DNA of 36,952 bases from Amycolatopsis rhizosphaerae (GTDB lineage: Bacteria > Actinomycetota > Actinomycetes > Mycobacteriales > Pseudonocardiaceae): positions 1 to 36,952 of the forward strand of contig NZ_VJWX01000012.1 of assembly GCF_007713715.1 (NCBI RefSeq). Direction: 5' to 3'. A program made the translations under genes and the position numbers. Within the stretch, counting starts at the first letter, position 1, and each line of letters starts with the position of its first letter. The notes under the pieces were generated by a model, which made no database searches, had not been told where the DNA came from, and saw only the letters and a program-made list of their open reading frames with translations. Below, piece after piece: positions 1 to 7,482 of this stretch.

Positions 1-2
1 TC

Positions 3-71
3 AAAACCCACACCCCCTACAACGAAACCACCGCCTGGACACACCACCAACACCAGCAAACCGCCGCTTGA
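3..71 (+). CDS. 3' end of an ORF cut by the window edge, possibly a transposase tail
   Basis: One frame stays open from the window edge to a TGA at 69-71 and encodes 22 residues beginning KTHTPYNETTAW and ending QQTAA. The KTxTPY pattern resembles tails of some actinobacterial transposases (IS110-like), but this is a weak resemblance on a very short peptide. Without sequence to the left, its nature cannot be decided. Confidence 0.25.
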   Translation, partial: KTHTPYNETTAWTHHQHQQTAA

Positions 72-110
72 CAACCAAAACCCAGGGATGTCTTCACGGT
101 CGATTCGCCT

Positions 111-127
111 GTGAAGGGACCCTTCAC
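111..127. terminator. 17-nt perfect palindrome, terminator-like
   Basis: GTGAAGG (111-117) and CCTTCAC (121-127) are exact reverse complements around a 3-nt centre. It lies 40 nt after the stop of the truncated ORF at the window edge and upstream of the remnant at 115-273. There is no T-run. It could act as a hairpin terminator or be a dispersed intergenic palindrome; only one copy was noticed in this window. Confidence 0.4.
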
Positions 128-273
128 GGCCAACACTCACGCGCCGGACCCACGGGCGGGGCAGCACCCGGGTTCGGGGGAGCGCTCTCGTGTGCGTGTT
201 CGCAGCCGGTGCCGTCACCCTGGCCTGCGCCGGGGTGACGTCCGTCGTCATGCGTCGCCGACTGCCCCGGGCC
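115..273 (+). pseudogene. Remnant of the C-terminal end of a small membrane protein
   Basis: The frame ending in TGA at 271-273 encodes a hydrophobic segment (ALVCVFAAGAVTLACAGVTS) followed by VVMRRRLPRA and the stop, the pattern of a last transmembrane helix plus basic tail. No start codon or ribosome binding site precedes it. The piece just before (152-190), read one frame over, gives GGAAPGFGGALS, nearly the same as GGAAPRFRGALS encoded at 7446-7481. It looks like a frameshifted remnant of a membrane protein whose other part survives at 7351-7482. Family assignment (DUF4267-like) is only a guess. Confidence 0.3.
153..190 (+). repeat. 38-bp dispersed repeat, copy 1
   Basis: This stretch matches 7442-7479 at about 34 of 38 positions, ending in the same AGCGCTCTCG. 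Both copies can fold into short G/C hairpins; copy 2 contains CCCCGG-TT-CCGGGG. The shared amino-acid frame (GGAAPxFxGALS) suggests coding ancestry rather than a regulatory repeat. Confidence 0.45.
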
Positions 274-322
274 TGACCGAGGAGCCCTCCCACCTCCGGC
301 CACCACGGCCGGAGCGGAACGC

Positions 323-907
323 TCAGCGTTGACCCGAGACGAACAAGTCGATCGCGTCGGCAACGAGCATGTCGGCCTGTCCGGGCTTTGCCCGGCCCGA
401 CGTGACGAGCACGGCGATGCCCTGCAGGGTGGCGGCGAACAGCAGTTGCAGACGTTCTGGATCGCGTGCGGGCAGCGTGCCCGCTTCCTGTGCGTCCCGA
501 ATCACGGTGCCCATCGTGGTGAACAGACGTGTGGACGCCTCCCGAAGGGCGGCGGGCGGCTCACCGTTCTTCCTCGAGAACATCAACTCCAGCAACGCCG
601 CGTTCTCGATCGCGAACTGCACGAATGCCGTGGCCGCGCCGAGCAACCGCGCCCGGTGGTCCGTGCCGGCGGCATCGATCGCCGCGCGCGCCTCGTCGGC
701 CAGGCGCGTGAATCCTGTCTCGGCGAGGGCGTCCAGGAGCGCCTGCCGGTCCGCGAAGTGACGGCGGGGCGCGGCGTGGCTGACACCGGCCTGGCGTGCC
801 AGGTCACGCAGCGAGAGGCGCTCGACGCCGTGCTCGCGCAGCGCGCGCTCGGCCTCGTCGAGCAGCACGCCGCGCAGGCGGCCATGGTGATACGCGCGAT
901 CTTCCAC
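323..907 (-). CDS. TetR/AcrR-family transcriptional repressor
   Basis: This 194-residue protein is the usual length for the TetR family. The N-terminal helix-turn-helix spans about residues 32-51 (SLRDLARQAGVSHAAPRRHF), followed by an all-helical ligand-binding part resembling TetR_C_33-type domains. The start is GTG at 905-907. It is divergent from the SDR gene at 973, the classic layout of a local repressor controlling its neighbour and itself. A minus-strand TTGTCA (938-943), 17-nt spacer and TAGGAT (915-920) lie 7 nt before the GTG, implying a leaderless message. Repeated half-sites in the shared region are likely its operator. The ligand is unknown. Confidence 0.9.
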   Translation of the reverse strand: MEDRAYHHGRLRGVLLDEAERALREHGVERLSLRDLARQAGVSHAAPRRHFADRQALLDALAETGFTRLADEARAAIDAAGTDHRARLLGAATAFVQFAIENAALLELMFSRKNGEPPAALREASTRLFTTMGTVIRDAQEAGTLPARDPERLQLLFAATLQGIAVLVTSGRAKPGQADMLVADAIDLFVSGQR

Positions 908-914
908 GGTTCAC

Positions 915-972
915 ATCCTAACAGCGAATGTAGTCGTTGACAACATTGTAGTCAGTGCCTACATTGTTGCTC
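915..972. promoter_or_regulatory. Divergent promoter/operator between tetR and SDR genes
   Basis: On the plus strand TTGACA (937-942), a 17-nt spacer and TACATT (960-965) end 7 nt before the ATG at 973. On the minus strand TTGTCA (938-943), 17 nt and TAGGAT (915-920) end 7 nt before the GTG at 907. CAACATTGTAG (941-951) and CTACATTGTTG (959-969) form an inverted repeat with one central mismatch, and TGTAGTC occurs at 930-936 and 947-953. These repeats overlap both promoters, as expected for a TetR operator. Confidence 0.65.
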
Positions 973-1854
973 ATGACTACTTTTGGCGTTGCGGAGATCC
1001 CCGACCTGTCCGGCACGACCGCGATCGTGACCGGCGCCAACAGCGGTATCGGACTGGCCACGGCACACGCCCTGGCCGCGGCCGGTGCCCGTGTCGTCTT
1101 CGCCGTGCGCGATACCGACAAGGGCGCCGCAGCCGCTGCCGACACGCCCGGCCGCACCGAAGTGCGCGAACTCGACCTCGCCAGCCTGGACTCCGTGCGC
1201 GCCTTCGCCGCCTCCTGGACCGGCCCGATCGACCTGCTGATCAACAACGCCGGTGTCTCGATGCGAGAGCTGAGTCGCACCGCCGACGGCTTCGAGGCGA
1301 CCTTCGGCATCAACCACCTGGGCCACTTCGCTCTGACCACGCTGCTGCTGGAGCACATCACCGGCCGGATCGTGACGCTGGCCTCGGGGGCCGAACGCCT
1401 GGCTCACCTCGACTTCGACGACCTCAACTGGCGCGCACGGCCCTACCGGCAGAGCCGTGCCTACAACGACTCGAAGCTGGCCAACCTGCTGTTCACCGCG
1501 GAACTGCAACGCCGGCTGACCGCCACCGGCTCGGGCGTTCTGGCGAACGCGGCGCACCCCGGTCTGGTCGAGACGAACATCTACCGGCACCCAGGGCCCC
1601 GGCGCCCGGTCGATCGGCTTTGGGCGCTTGCGTTCCGACTGCTGGCTCAAGGCGCCGACGACGGCGCGCTCCCGGTGCTCTACGCCGCTGTGGGCGACAT
1701 CCCCGGCAACAGTTTCACCGGGCCCAGCCACTTCGCACACCTGCGCGGCGCCCCGCAGCTCATCGACCGCTCCGCCGCCGCACAGGATCCGGACCTCGCA
1801 CGCCGTCTCTGGGCGACCTCGGAACAGCTCACCGGCATCCACTCCACGGTGTAG
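973..1854 (+). CDS. Short-chain dehydrogenase/reductase (SDR), retinol dehydrogenase-like
   Basis: A 293-residue NAD(P)-dependent oxidoreductase of the SDR superfamily. The cofactor motif TGANSGIG is at residues 20-27, NNAG at 91-94, the catalytic Ser near 138 (LASGAE) and the active-site YNDSK at 164-168. This arrangement, with the long C-terminal part, is typical of the atypical 'oxidoreductase' SDRs related to retinol/WW-domain oxidoreductases. A GTG at 955 would add six residues, but ATG 973 is preferred because the -10 element lies 7 nt before it and the GTG would fall inside the promoter. It is probably repressed by the divergent TetR. Substrate unknown. Confidence 0.9.
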   Translation: MTTFGVAEIPDLSGTTAIVTGANSGIGLATAHALAAAGARVVFAVRDTDKGAAAAADTPGRTEVRELDLASLDSVRAFAASWTGPIDLLINNAGVSMRELSRTADGFEATFGINHLGHFALTTLLLEHITGRIVTLASGAERLAHLDFDDLNWRARPYRQSRAYNDSKLANLLFTAELQRRLTATGSGVLANAAHPGLVETNIYRHPGPRRPVDRLWALAFRLLAQGADDGALPVLYAAVGDIPGNSFTGPSHFAHLRGAPQLIDRSAAAQDPDLARRLWATSEQLTGIHSTV

Positions 1855-1880
1855 CCGAGTCCCCTCACGGGAAGCAGTGG

Positions 1881-3641
1881 TCAGCCGAGGCTGAGGCGGG
1901 TTTGGCCTGGACGGAGAGTGGGACCGCAGTTGTTCGTCCAGCCCGGCGCGGTGAGGTTCGACATGTTCATGGCACGGTCGACCCGCGCCGTGTTCCGTAG
2001 CGCGTAGGCACGGAGTTCGGCAAGGACGGCCGGGCTGGGCACCGCGTCCTTGCGAATCCAATCACCACCGGGGAAACCCTCCACGTCCGGTGAGTCCAAA
2101 ACCTGGTCGTAGTCTCGGGCCAGGCGTGGATCGACCGGTATTCGATGGAAGCCGCTCCCGTGCGTGTGGGTGGTGATGAAGGTCGGTTTGACTTCGTCGA
2201 ACACGTAGTCGCGCAGGCCTGCCGCGTCGTTGTCATGGATGTAGTCGGCGATCCTGGAGTCGCCAAGCCCACCCAGGTCGATCAGGTGCAACCGGCTGGT
2301 CATCGAGGATCCGCCGAGATCAGCCAGCAGCAGGGAACCCTGACGGACGCCTGCCAGGTCGGCGTAGGCGTTGAATATTCTCCCGTAGCGGTCGGCGACG
2401 GCACAGGCCGGGAAGGTCGGGGCCGCTGCGAACTGCTCGGATTGACCCGCGAACGACACGGCTGACGGGATCGTCGCGACGGCCAGCGCCGCCGCGAGCA
2501 GTGCGCGGGTGCGGGGACGGGCTTGGCGCACTACTTCGACCGCGGCGAGTGTGCTGATCAGCGCACCGAGCGCCCAGACCGGGGTCGCGAAGCGATACAC
2601 CCCCATCCAGTCGGGTTTCAGCACCGCGTAATCGGCCAGAGCTATGGCAAGGGGTACGAGCAGCGCGACGAGTCCCCGTCGCCACTGAACCGTCCTGGTC
2701 AGCGCGAGCCCGACGACTGAAGCGAGCACGAGCACGGCGAGCGCACCGGCATAGCCGACCAGTTCACCGATCCGGGTGAGGGCCTCGATTCCGGGAGCGT
2801 CCTGTCCCTTGGCCACCGTCGGGTTCGACAGCAGGCGGCCGAACTCGAAATATCGCCAGCAGATATAGGTGCCGGTCAGAAGCGCGAAGGCGCCGACGGA
2901 AAGCCCGATATGACGCAGGCTCTGACGGATAGTGGTTCTGCGTAGCCAGAGCAGGACGACCACGGGATACGCGGCGCCGTAGCTGAGACCTTCCGGCCGC
3001 GTCAGTGCGGCGAAAGCGGCGAGCCCACCGGCCGCCAGCGCGACCCGTGCCGACGACAAGCGGTGGTCCAGTACGGCGCGGAACAACAGTACCGCCAACG
3101 AGAAGACCACCAGCGCGTAAAGGGAGTTCTCCAGCCCCGAAAAGCACCAGATCACGAAGGACGGAATCGCTGCCAGCGTGACCCCGAACAGCGACGTCAC
3201 CAGCCAGGCGTGCTTCGTCACCCGGCGCGCGGCCAGGTGACCGGCCACGAGAATCGCGGCGCAGCAAAGTAAGGCGAGCGCTTTGGGGAAGAGAATGTAA
3301 TCGGGTAGCCCGAAAACAGTGCCGTGATCGAACAGCCCGAGTAGCCGTCCGGCTGCCAGCAGGACCAGCCAGGTCGGGTTGGAATAGGCTTCCACCGGAG
3401 CCGCGCCCGCCTGCACCACTGGACCGAGCCCCTCGGAGACGCTACGGGAATAGGCGAACGTGATGGCGGCGTCGTCCACCAGCCAGCCGCCGTAACGTAT
3501 CGCATGCAAGGCGATCAGTGCCGTCCCGCCGGCCACCGAAAGCCAGGGCAGGCTGGTGCGCCAGTTCGCCCGCGGCTTTTTTTCATCCGATTTCTCCGGC
3601 GCTACGTCAATGCCGTCCGCACCGGACACGGTCATCGTCAT
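1881..3641 (-). CDS. GT-C fold membrane glycosyltransferase (AftB-like arabinofuranosyltransferase family)
   Basis: A 586-residue polytopic membrane protein. After a short cytoplasmic lead come about ten hydrophobic helices and a C-terminal extracytoplasmic part. Residues 56-57 (DDAAITFAYS) give the acidic pair in the first periplasmic loop that GT-C enzymes use for polyprenyl-phosphate sugar donors, followed by EAYSNPTWLVLL, like the G-YTNxLW stretch of AftB-type proteins. In this lineage such enzymes decorate arabinogalactan or lipoarabinomannan; exact acceptor unknown. The ATG at 3639-3641 has GGAGG 10 nt upstream; an upstream extension of the frame lacks such support. It follows the mannosyltransferase-like gene by 76 nt, probably co-transcribed. 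Confidence 0.75.
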   Translation of the reverse strand: MTMTVSGADGIDVAPEKSDEKKPRANWRTSLPWLSVAGGTALIALHAIRYGGWLVDDAAITFAYSRSVSEGLGPVVQAGAAPVEAYSNPTWLVLLAAGRLLGLFDHGTVFGLPDYILFPKALALLCCAAILVAGHLAARRVTKHAWLVTSLFGVTLAAIPSFVIWCFSGLENSLYALVVFSLAVLLFRAVLDHRLSSARVALAAGGLAAFAALTRPEGLSYGAAYPVVVLLWLRRTTIRQSLRHIGLSVGAFALLTGTYICWRYFEFGRLLSNPTVAKGQDAPGIEALTRIGELVGYAGALAVLVLASVVGLALTRTVQWRRGLVALLVPLAIALADYAVLKPDWMGVYRFATPVWALGALISTLAAVEVVRQARPRTRALLAAALAVATIPSAVSFAGQSEQFAAAPTFPACAVADRYGRIFNAYADLAGVRQGSLLLADLGGSSMTSRLHLIDLGGLGDSRIADYIHDNDAAGLRDYVFDEVKPTFITTHTHGSGFHRIPVDPRLARDYDQVLDSPDVEGFPGGDWIRKDAVPSPAVLAELRAYALRNTARVDRAMNMSNLTAPGWTNNCGPTLRPGQTRLSLG

Positions 3642-3717
3642 GAAGAGTGATCCTCCGCAAAGCAGGGGCGGTCGAGTTTTTCGCGGAAAATGTTTCGTTC
3701 GCTTCGGTGCTTCCGCG

Positions 3718-4992
3718 TCAGATGCTGGAGGGCCAGACGGCGAGCGAATAGGCGCCGAACCACAGCCCGGCCAGCACCACACCGCCCACGACGAACGCTG
3801 TCGTGCGCCCGCGCCGGCGGGAAAGCCGGATCGCGGCGACGATCAGCAGCGGGAACGCGGACAGCAGCAGCCGCACCCGGTCGTGGATGATCCCGGAGTG
3901 CGCGACGACCAGTGCAACGCTGCCGGCGGTGTAGAGCCAGACCGGCCACGGCATCCGGGTCCGCACGGTGGCGATGACGACCGCGACGATCACGACCGCG
4001 GTCAGCACCGGGAACACCTCCCGCGAGGTGGTCAGCATGTCGAGCACCCAACGGGCGGTGGTCACGCCGAAGTCGACGCGGTTACCCCACCCGCGCTCGG
4101 TGATCCCGAAATACCCGCCGGGCACGCCGGAGGCCAGACTCACCCACAGCAGGTAGCCGAGCATTCCAAGTGGTGCGACCACGACCGCGACCGCGGCCGC
4201 GATCCGGTGCGTGCGGGCGCGGAACAGGTGGACCAACCCGGCCGCCATGACCACCGGGATCAGCGGGCCTGCCATGGGTGAGGTGAGTCCGGCCGCCGCG
4301 GCGCCGAGCCCGGCCAGGATCCAGCGTTGTTCAAGGATGGCGACGAGGGTCCAGGCGGCAAGCGCAACCAGGAGCGCCTCGGGGTAGGGCAGGGAGTACA
4401 CCACGGACATGGGCGCCCCGGCGGTGAGTGCGACTGCGGCCAGTTGGCCGCGCCGCCCGGCCCCGGCGTGCTGGGCGAGGCGCGCCACCCCGTACCCCGC
4501 GGCGATCGACGCCGCGAGGGACACGGTGAGCGCGACAGCCAGGAGGTGCCCACCGAAGGGCAAACCCAACAGGCGCACGACGAGGGGGTAGCCGGGGAAG
4601 AACGCCATCGGCGCGTAGGGGAAGTATTCGCCCTGCAAGTCGTAGGTGACGGACGGGTCGAACCCGCCGTAGCCGTAGTCGGCCATGCCGAGGTAGAAGT
4701 AGCCGTCCCAGGCTTGGAAGTCGAAGGGGCGGTGGTTGGCGGCGCACATGACCCAGGTGACGAGCAGGCCCAGAGCCCGGATGGTCAACACGATCACGGC
4801 CGGCAGGGCGAGCCTGCGGAGGCGGGCCAGGCGCGAGGGCCACAGCTGGTTCCCGTGCTGCCCCTGTTCCGGGTAAGGACCGGTCGGAGCCGGCCCTTCC
4901 GAAGGTTGGCCAACGGGACGGGTCAGGTAAAGCGGCTGGTCGGGAGCGTCTTCCCGGACAGAGCCATTGCGTTTCGGTGTGAAGGGGATCAT
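3718..4992 (-). CDS. PIG-V/Gpi18-like GT-C mannosyltransferase family membrane protein
   Basis: A 424-residue multi-pass protein with a ~60-residue proline-rich cytoplasmic lead. The AWDGYFYLGMADYGY segment (WDG at 95-97) and the following AFFPGYPLVVRLLG are hallmarks of bacterial proteins in the PIG-V mannosyltransferase family, which transfer mannose from polyprenyl-phosphomannose on the outer side of the membrane. The family is recognised; the true acceptor is inferred only as a cell-envelope glycan. There is no strong ribosome binding site before ATG 4992; it begins 20 nt after the small secreted-protein gene, so translation may depend on that gene. Confidence 0.75.
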   Translation of the reverse strand: MIPFTPKRNGSVREDAPDQPLYLTRPVGQPSEGPAPTGPYPEQGQHGNQLWPSRLARLRRLALPAVIVLTIRALGLLVTWVMCAANHRPFDFQAWDGYFYLGMADYGYGGFDPSVTYDLQGEYFPYAPMAFFPGYPLVVRLLGLPFGGHLLAVALTVSLAASIAAGYGVARLAQHAGAGRRGQLAAVALTAGAPMSVVYSLPYPEALLVALAAWTLVAILEQRWILAGLGAAAAGLTSPMAGPLIPVVMAAGLVHLFRARTHRIAAAVAVVVAPLGMLGYLLWVSLASGVPGGYFGITERGWGNRVDFGVTTARWVLDMLTTSREVFPVLTAVVIVAVVIATVRTRMPWPVWLYTAGSVALVVAHSGIIHDRVRLLLSAFPLLIVAAIRLSRRRGRTTAFVVGGVVLAGLWFGAYSLAVWPSSI

Positions 4993-5012
4993 TTCGCGAA
5001 CCGTGTCGGATA

Positions 5013-5270
5013 TCAGCCTCGGGAGGGACCTTCGCTCACCGGTCCGTTTTCGAGGGTGACTTGGACATCCACGAGTGACACGGCGGTCACGTCGCTGGTC
5101 GTGATCTCGTCATCGGAGGTCTGGACCGCCGACCGGACCGCACTGCCCACGGCCGGGTTGACGGTCGAGCCCGAGCCGGGAATCGACGCGTTCGCCACCG
5201 CGCCACCGGCGGCGAGCGTGGCGATCGCGGCTGCCACGGCCAAGGAGGGAGTCCACTTTTTTGTCGTCAT
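5013..5270 (-). CDS. Small secreted protein, shortened paralogue of the ECF-operon protein
   Basis: This 85-residue protein starts with MTTKKWTP, then an alanine-rich hydrophobic stretch (about 9-28) ending in ANA-SI, a plausible Sec signal peptide. The C-terminal TSDVTAVSLV and VTLENGPVSEG match TSDVIAVSLV and ATLKNGQVIEG of the protein at 6123-6842, and the similarity is also plain in the DNA (5070-5103 reversed against 6661-6692, about 29 of 32). It therefore appears to be a copy, inverted and internally deleted, carrying its own export signal. Codon pattern is still coding-like. Function unknown; it may be co-transcribed with the two glycosyltransferases downstream. Confidence 0.55.
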   Translation of the reverse strand: MTTKKWTPSLAVAAAIATLAAGGAVANASIPGSGSTVNPAVGSAVRSAVQTSDDEITTSDVTAVSLVDVQVTLENGPVSEGPSRG

Positions 5271-5430
5271 GCCCGGTTGTGTTCCCGATCGGCCCGCGAG
5301 CGTTGCGTCAGCGACCCACGTCACGGTGTCCAGTGAAGACGGAAAGCCGCGACCTTCGGATCGGACGCAACGCCGGCGGGGCCATCGGGAACGTAGAAGG
5401 CATGACAACGAACAAGTGTCTCGAGGGCTT

Positions 5431-6126
5431 GTGACACTGTCGAGTGAAGCGGGAACACGTCCGGAGACGACGGCTGGAGAGTGGGTGCGGCGACCAGACA
5501 CGCGTGCCGGACAGGGCGGTGACGCGGACCCCCACGGTCCTCCGCCGAGTGACGACCAGATGCTGTGGCAGCAGGCAGCACGCGGGGATCGCGCCGCGTT
5601 CGGCGAGCTGTACAAGCGGCATGCCGAGGCCGTGTGGAACTACGCCTACCGGCTGACCGGCTCGTGGGCATCGGCCGAGGACCTCACGTCCTCGACGTTT
5701 CTCACCGCGTGGCAGAAGCTGTCCGACTTGATACTGGTCAACTCCAGCGCGCGGCCGTGGCTGTTCACCGTGACCAGCAACCTGGTCCGCCACGAGTACC
5801 GCAGGCTGGGCCGGTTCTCCCGGATGCTGACGCGGATTCCGCTCAACGACACCACGCCTGACCATGCCGACGACGTGGCTGATGCGGCCGACGCGGACCG
5901 CCGGCTGCGCATGGTGCTCGACGCCGTAGGCAAGCTGCCCAATGGGGAGCGGCGAGCCGTCGAACTGTGCCTGCTCGGTGAGCTGTCCACGGCCGAGGCC
6001 GCCGAGGTGCTGAGGATCGCCGAGGTGAGCGTGCGGGCGCGGATTTCCCGTGCCCGCAGTAAGCTGCGAGGTTTTCTGAGTGACACTGGCGCGGGCATCG
6101 ATACGACAGCCGAGGAGGGGCGATGA
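5431..6126 (+). CDS. ECF (group 4) RNA polymerase sigma factor
   Basis: Region sigma2 (about residues 44-110: AARGDRAAFGELYKRHAEAVWNYAYRLTG, then ASAEDLTSSTFLTAW) and sigma4 (about 160-220: KLPNGERRAVELCLLGELSTAEAAEVL, then ARISRARSKLR) are both present, separated by a short linker, as in SigE-like ECF factors. No C-terminal extra domain. The start is uncertain: GTG 5431 has GAGGG only 3 nt upstream, while ATG 5560 would remove the first helix of sigma2; a GTG at 5485 is a third option. The stop overlaps the next ATG by 4 bp, so both are translationally coupled. I saw no convincing autoregulated ECF promoter. Confidence 0.88.
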   Translation: MTLSSEAGTRPETTAGEWVRRPDTRAGQGGDADPHGPPPSDDQMLWQQAARGDRAAFGELYKRHAEAVWNYAYRLTGSWASAEDLTSSTFLTAWQKLSDLILVNSSARPWLFTVTSNLVRHEYRRLGRFSRMLTRIPLNDTTPDHADDVADAADADRRLRMVLDAVGKLPNGERRAVELCLLGELSTAEAAEVLRIAEVSVRARISRARSKLRGFLSDTGAGIDTTAEEGR

Positions 6127-6842
6127 ACGAGACCGCGGACCTACCGGAGTGGCGACCGATGCCCGAGGGCCTGCGGGATCGGTTGTGGGACGAGCTTGAG
6201 CCGCAGTTGGAGACGCGGGCTTCCGGCGGCTGGTTCCGGACGATGCGGGCACCGTTGGCCGTGGCTGCCTCGGTGGTTGTACTCGCCGCTGGGATTGCGA
6301 TCGCGCTCCCTCAGCTTCGCGGCCATGACCAGGGCGAGGCGGTGCCCGCTGCCAGCTCCGCGGGGGACGCGCAACTGGTCAACGAGTGCGTCCAGGCCCG
6401 CGACAAGCGGCTCCCGCCGGCCCCCAACTGGCGGGCGGGCGCCCGGCTTGACGTCGACTCGGCGAATGGTTTCCTGGCGATCCGCAACGACGAATACGCG
6501 GTGCTCTGTTTCCTCAAGAACGGCAAGGGCACGATGCTCATGGAGGACAGCGGCAACACGCGTGACGTGTACAGCCGTCTCACCGCAGCGCGTCCGTTCG
6601 GTTACCTCGCCCCGTTGAACACGAACTACTCCGCCCCGGAAGCCGTCTACTTCGGAATCGCGACCAGCGACGTGATCGCCGTGTCGCTGGTGGGACCGGA
6701 CAACTCGGTGACCCCCGCGATCCTGCGTGACGGCACCTTCCTCGCGAGGACCAAGTCCATGGAGGGAAGCGACCAGTCCGACACCAGCCGCATCCGGGCC
6801 ACCCTCAAAAACGGACAGGTGATCGAAGGCTCCTTCCGCTGA
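6123..6842 (+). CDS. Membrane-anchored partner of the ECF sigma factor (putative anti-sigma or sensor)
   Basis: A 239-residue protein with a cytoplasmic N-terminus (1-43), one transmembrane helix (about 45-66, LAVAASVVVLAAGIAIAL) and a ~170-residue outer domain. The cytoplasmic part has no HxxxCxxC zinc anti-sigma motif, so it is not a ZAS-type anti-sigma factor. ATGA overlap with the sigma gene and topology make a regulator of that sigma the likeliest role; this is inference. The last 60 residues (TSDVIAVSLV ... LKNGQVIEGSFR) recur in the small protein encoded at 5013-5270. The gene's last 38 bp overlap the broken regulator on the other strand. Confidence 0.7.
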   Translation: MNETADLPEWRPMPEGLRDRLWDELEPQLETRASGGWFRTMRAPLAVAASVVVLAAGIAIALPQLRGHDQGEAVPAASSAGDAQLVNECVQARDKRLPPAPNWRAGARLDVDSANGFLAIRNDEYAVLCFLKNGKGTMLMEDSGNTRDVYSRLTAARPFGYLAPLNTNYSAPEAVYFGIATSDVIAVSLVGPDNSVTPAILRDGTFLARTKSMEGSDQSDTSRIRATLKNGQVIEGSFR

Positions 6843-7161
6843 GGAGCTCGAGCTTGTCGGCGGCATCCGTGTCCTCCAGCGGCAGAAGGATTCGCATCCG
6901 GATACCGGTCTCGGGCGTCACGAGCACCTGGCAACGCAGCCGGATCAGCCCGACCGTGGGGTGCTGGACACCCTTCAGATCGGTGCGCCGGACGGCCACG
7001 TCGTGCCGGTCCCACAGCATCCGGAACTCCGCACTGTTCGCCGCGAGCTCATTGACCAGCTCGGTGATCCGATCGTCTTCGGCGCGGCCGGGAGTAGGTG
7101 GCACGAAGGTCGCTGACGTGAGACCTCGACAGGCGGGCCCGGTCTGCTCCCGGAACGCGAT
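6805..7161 (-). pseudogene. C-terminal fragment of an XRE/MmyB-like regulator (MLTR ligand-binding domain)
   Basis: About 118 codons read like the end of the ligand-binding domain of MmyB-like helix-turn-helix regulators: ITELVNELAANSAEFRMLWDRHDV then HPTVGLIRLRCQVLVTPETGIRMRI, matching the family's 'LvgeLs-rSpeFrrlWarHdV ... hp-vG-l-l-y-l' pattern. The DNA-binding domain and most of the sensor domain are absent. At 7162 the frame runs straight into a copied piece of an unrelated alpha/beta hydrolase, so the open frame to 7281 is chimeric. No start or ribosome binding site. I judge it non-functional. Confidence 0.7.
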
Positions 7162-7359
7162 CATGAAGTGGCCCGCGGAGGTCGTCGTGTGCTCCAGGTC
7201 CGGGGCCCAGGCACGCCAGAGTGCGGCGGCGTCGTAGCCGAGTGCCGCTCCCCAGTCCTGTTGGACGACGGTGACCGGCATCGCCAGCCGGTTTCCGGCG
7301 GCGCGGTCGGCCCGGTCGTGTTCGACGTCGATACCGGCGGAAGCACGGTAGTCGGCGAC
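7162..7359 (-). repeat. 198-bp direct repeat, copy A (piece of hydrolase gene)
   Basis: Identical to 10087-10284 except for one base (gcacg versus gcgcg near 7212). In the intact hydrolase it encodes about residues 209-274, including the catalytic histidine; here it is fused to a regulator fragment on one side and a membrane-protein scrap on the other. Both copies are in the same orientation, 2.9 kb apart, and flank the GntR-pxpBC block. No insertion-sequence ends were seen at the junctions. Confidence 0.9.
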
Positions 7360-7482
7360 AGGCTGTTCCTCGCGATACTGCTGTCCGCGCTGGTGACGGA
7401 CGCTCTGGATGTCGTGGTCATACTGGCGATCGCGGACGGACGGGGTGGGGCAGCACCCCGGTTCCGGGGAGCGCTCTCGGGC
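7351..7482 (+). pseudogene. Fragment of a small membrane protein
   Basis: The plus frame after the duplicated block encodes RLFLAILLSALVTDALDV, then VVILAIADGRGGAAPRFRGALSGS, a transmembrane-like stretch with no start of its own. The GGAAPRFRGALS part matches a second scrap at 152-190. The VTDALD motif in a short helix recalls DUF4267-type membrane proteins, but I cannot confirm this. It ends against the stop of the GntR gene and is probably debris of the same rearrangement as the 198-bp repeat. Confidence 0.35.
7442..7479 (+). repeat. 38-bp dispersed repeat, copy 2
   Basis: Matches 153-190 at about 34 of 38 positions. It contains two good hairpins, GGGGTG-N6-CACCCC (7442-7459) and CCCCGG-TT-CCGGGG, and sits directly behind the GntR stop codon, so it could serve as a terminator for that gene even if it began as coding debris. 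Confidence 0.45.

Noticed and set aside
178-190. CebR/LacI-type operator (GGGAGCGCTCTCG resembles TGGGAGCGCTCCCA)
   Set aside because: The same core also occurs inside the coding part of the SARP gene (near 11480) and in the decayed repeat at 7442-7479; no sugar-related gene is nearby.
5386-5422. ECF-type autoregulated promoter (GGAAC at 5388-5392) before the sigma gene
   Set aside because: No matching -10 such as CGTT or GTCT at the right distance; the element alone is too short.
4327-5430. N-terminal extension of the ECF sigma frame
   Set aside because: It is antisense to the mannosyltransferase-like gene and has no sigma-factor content.
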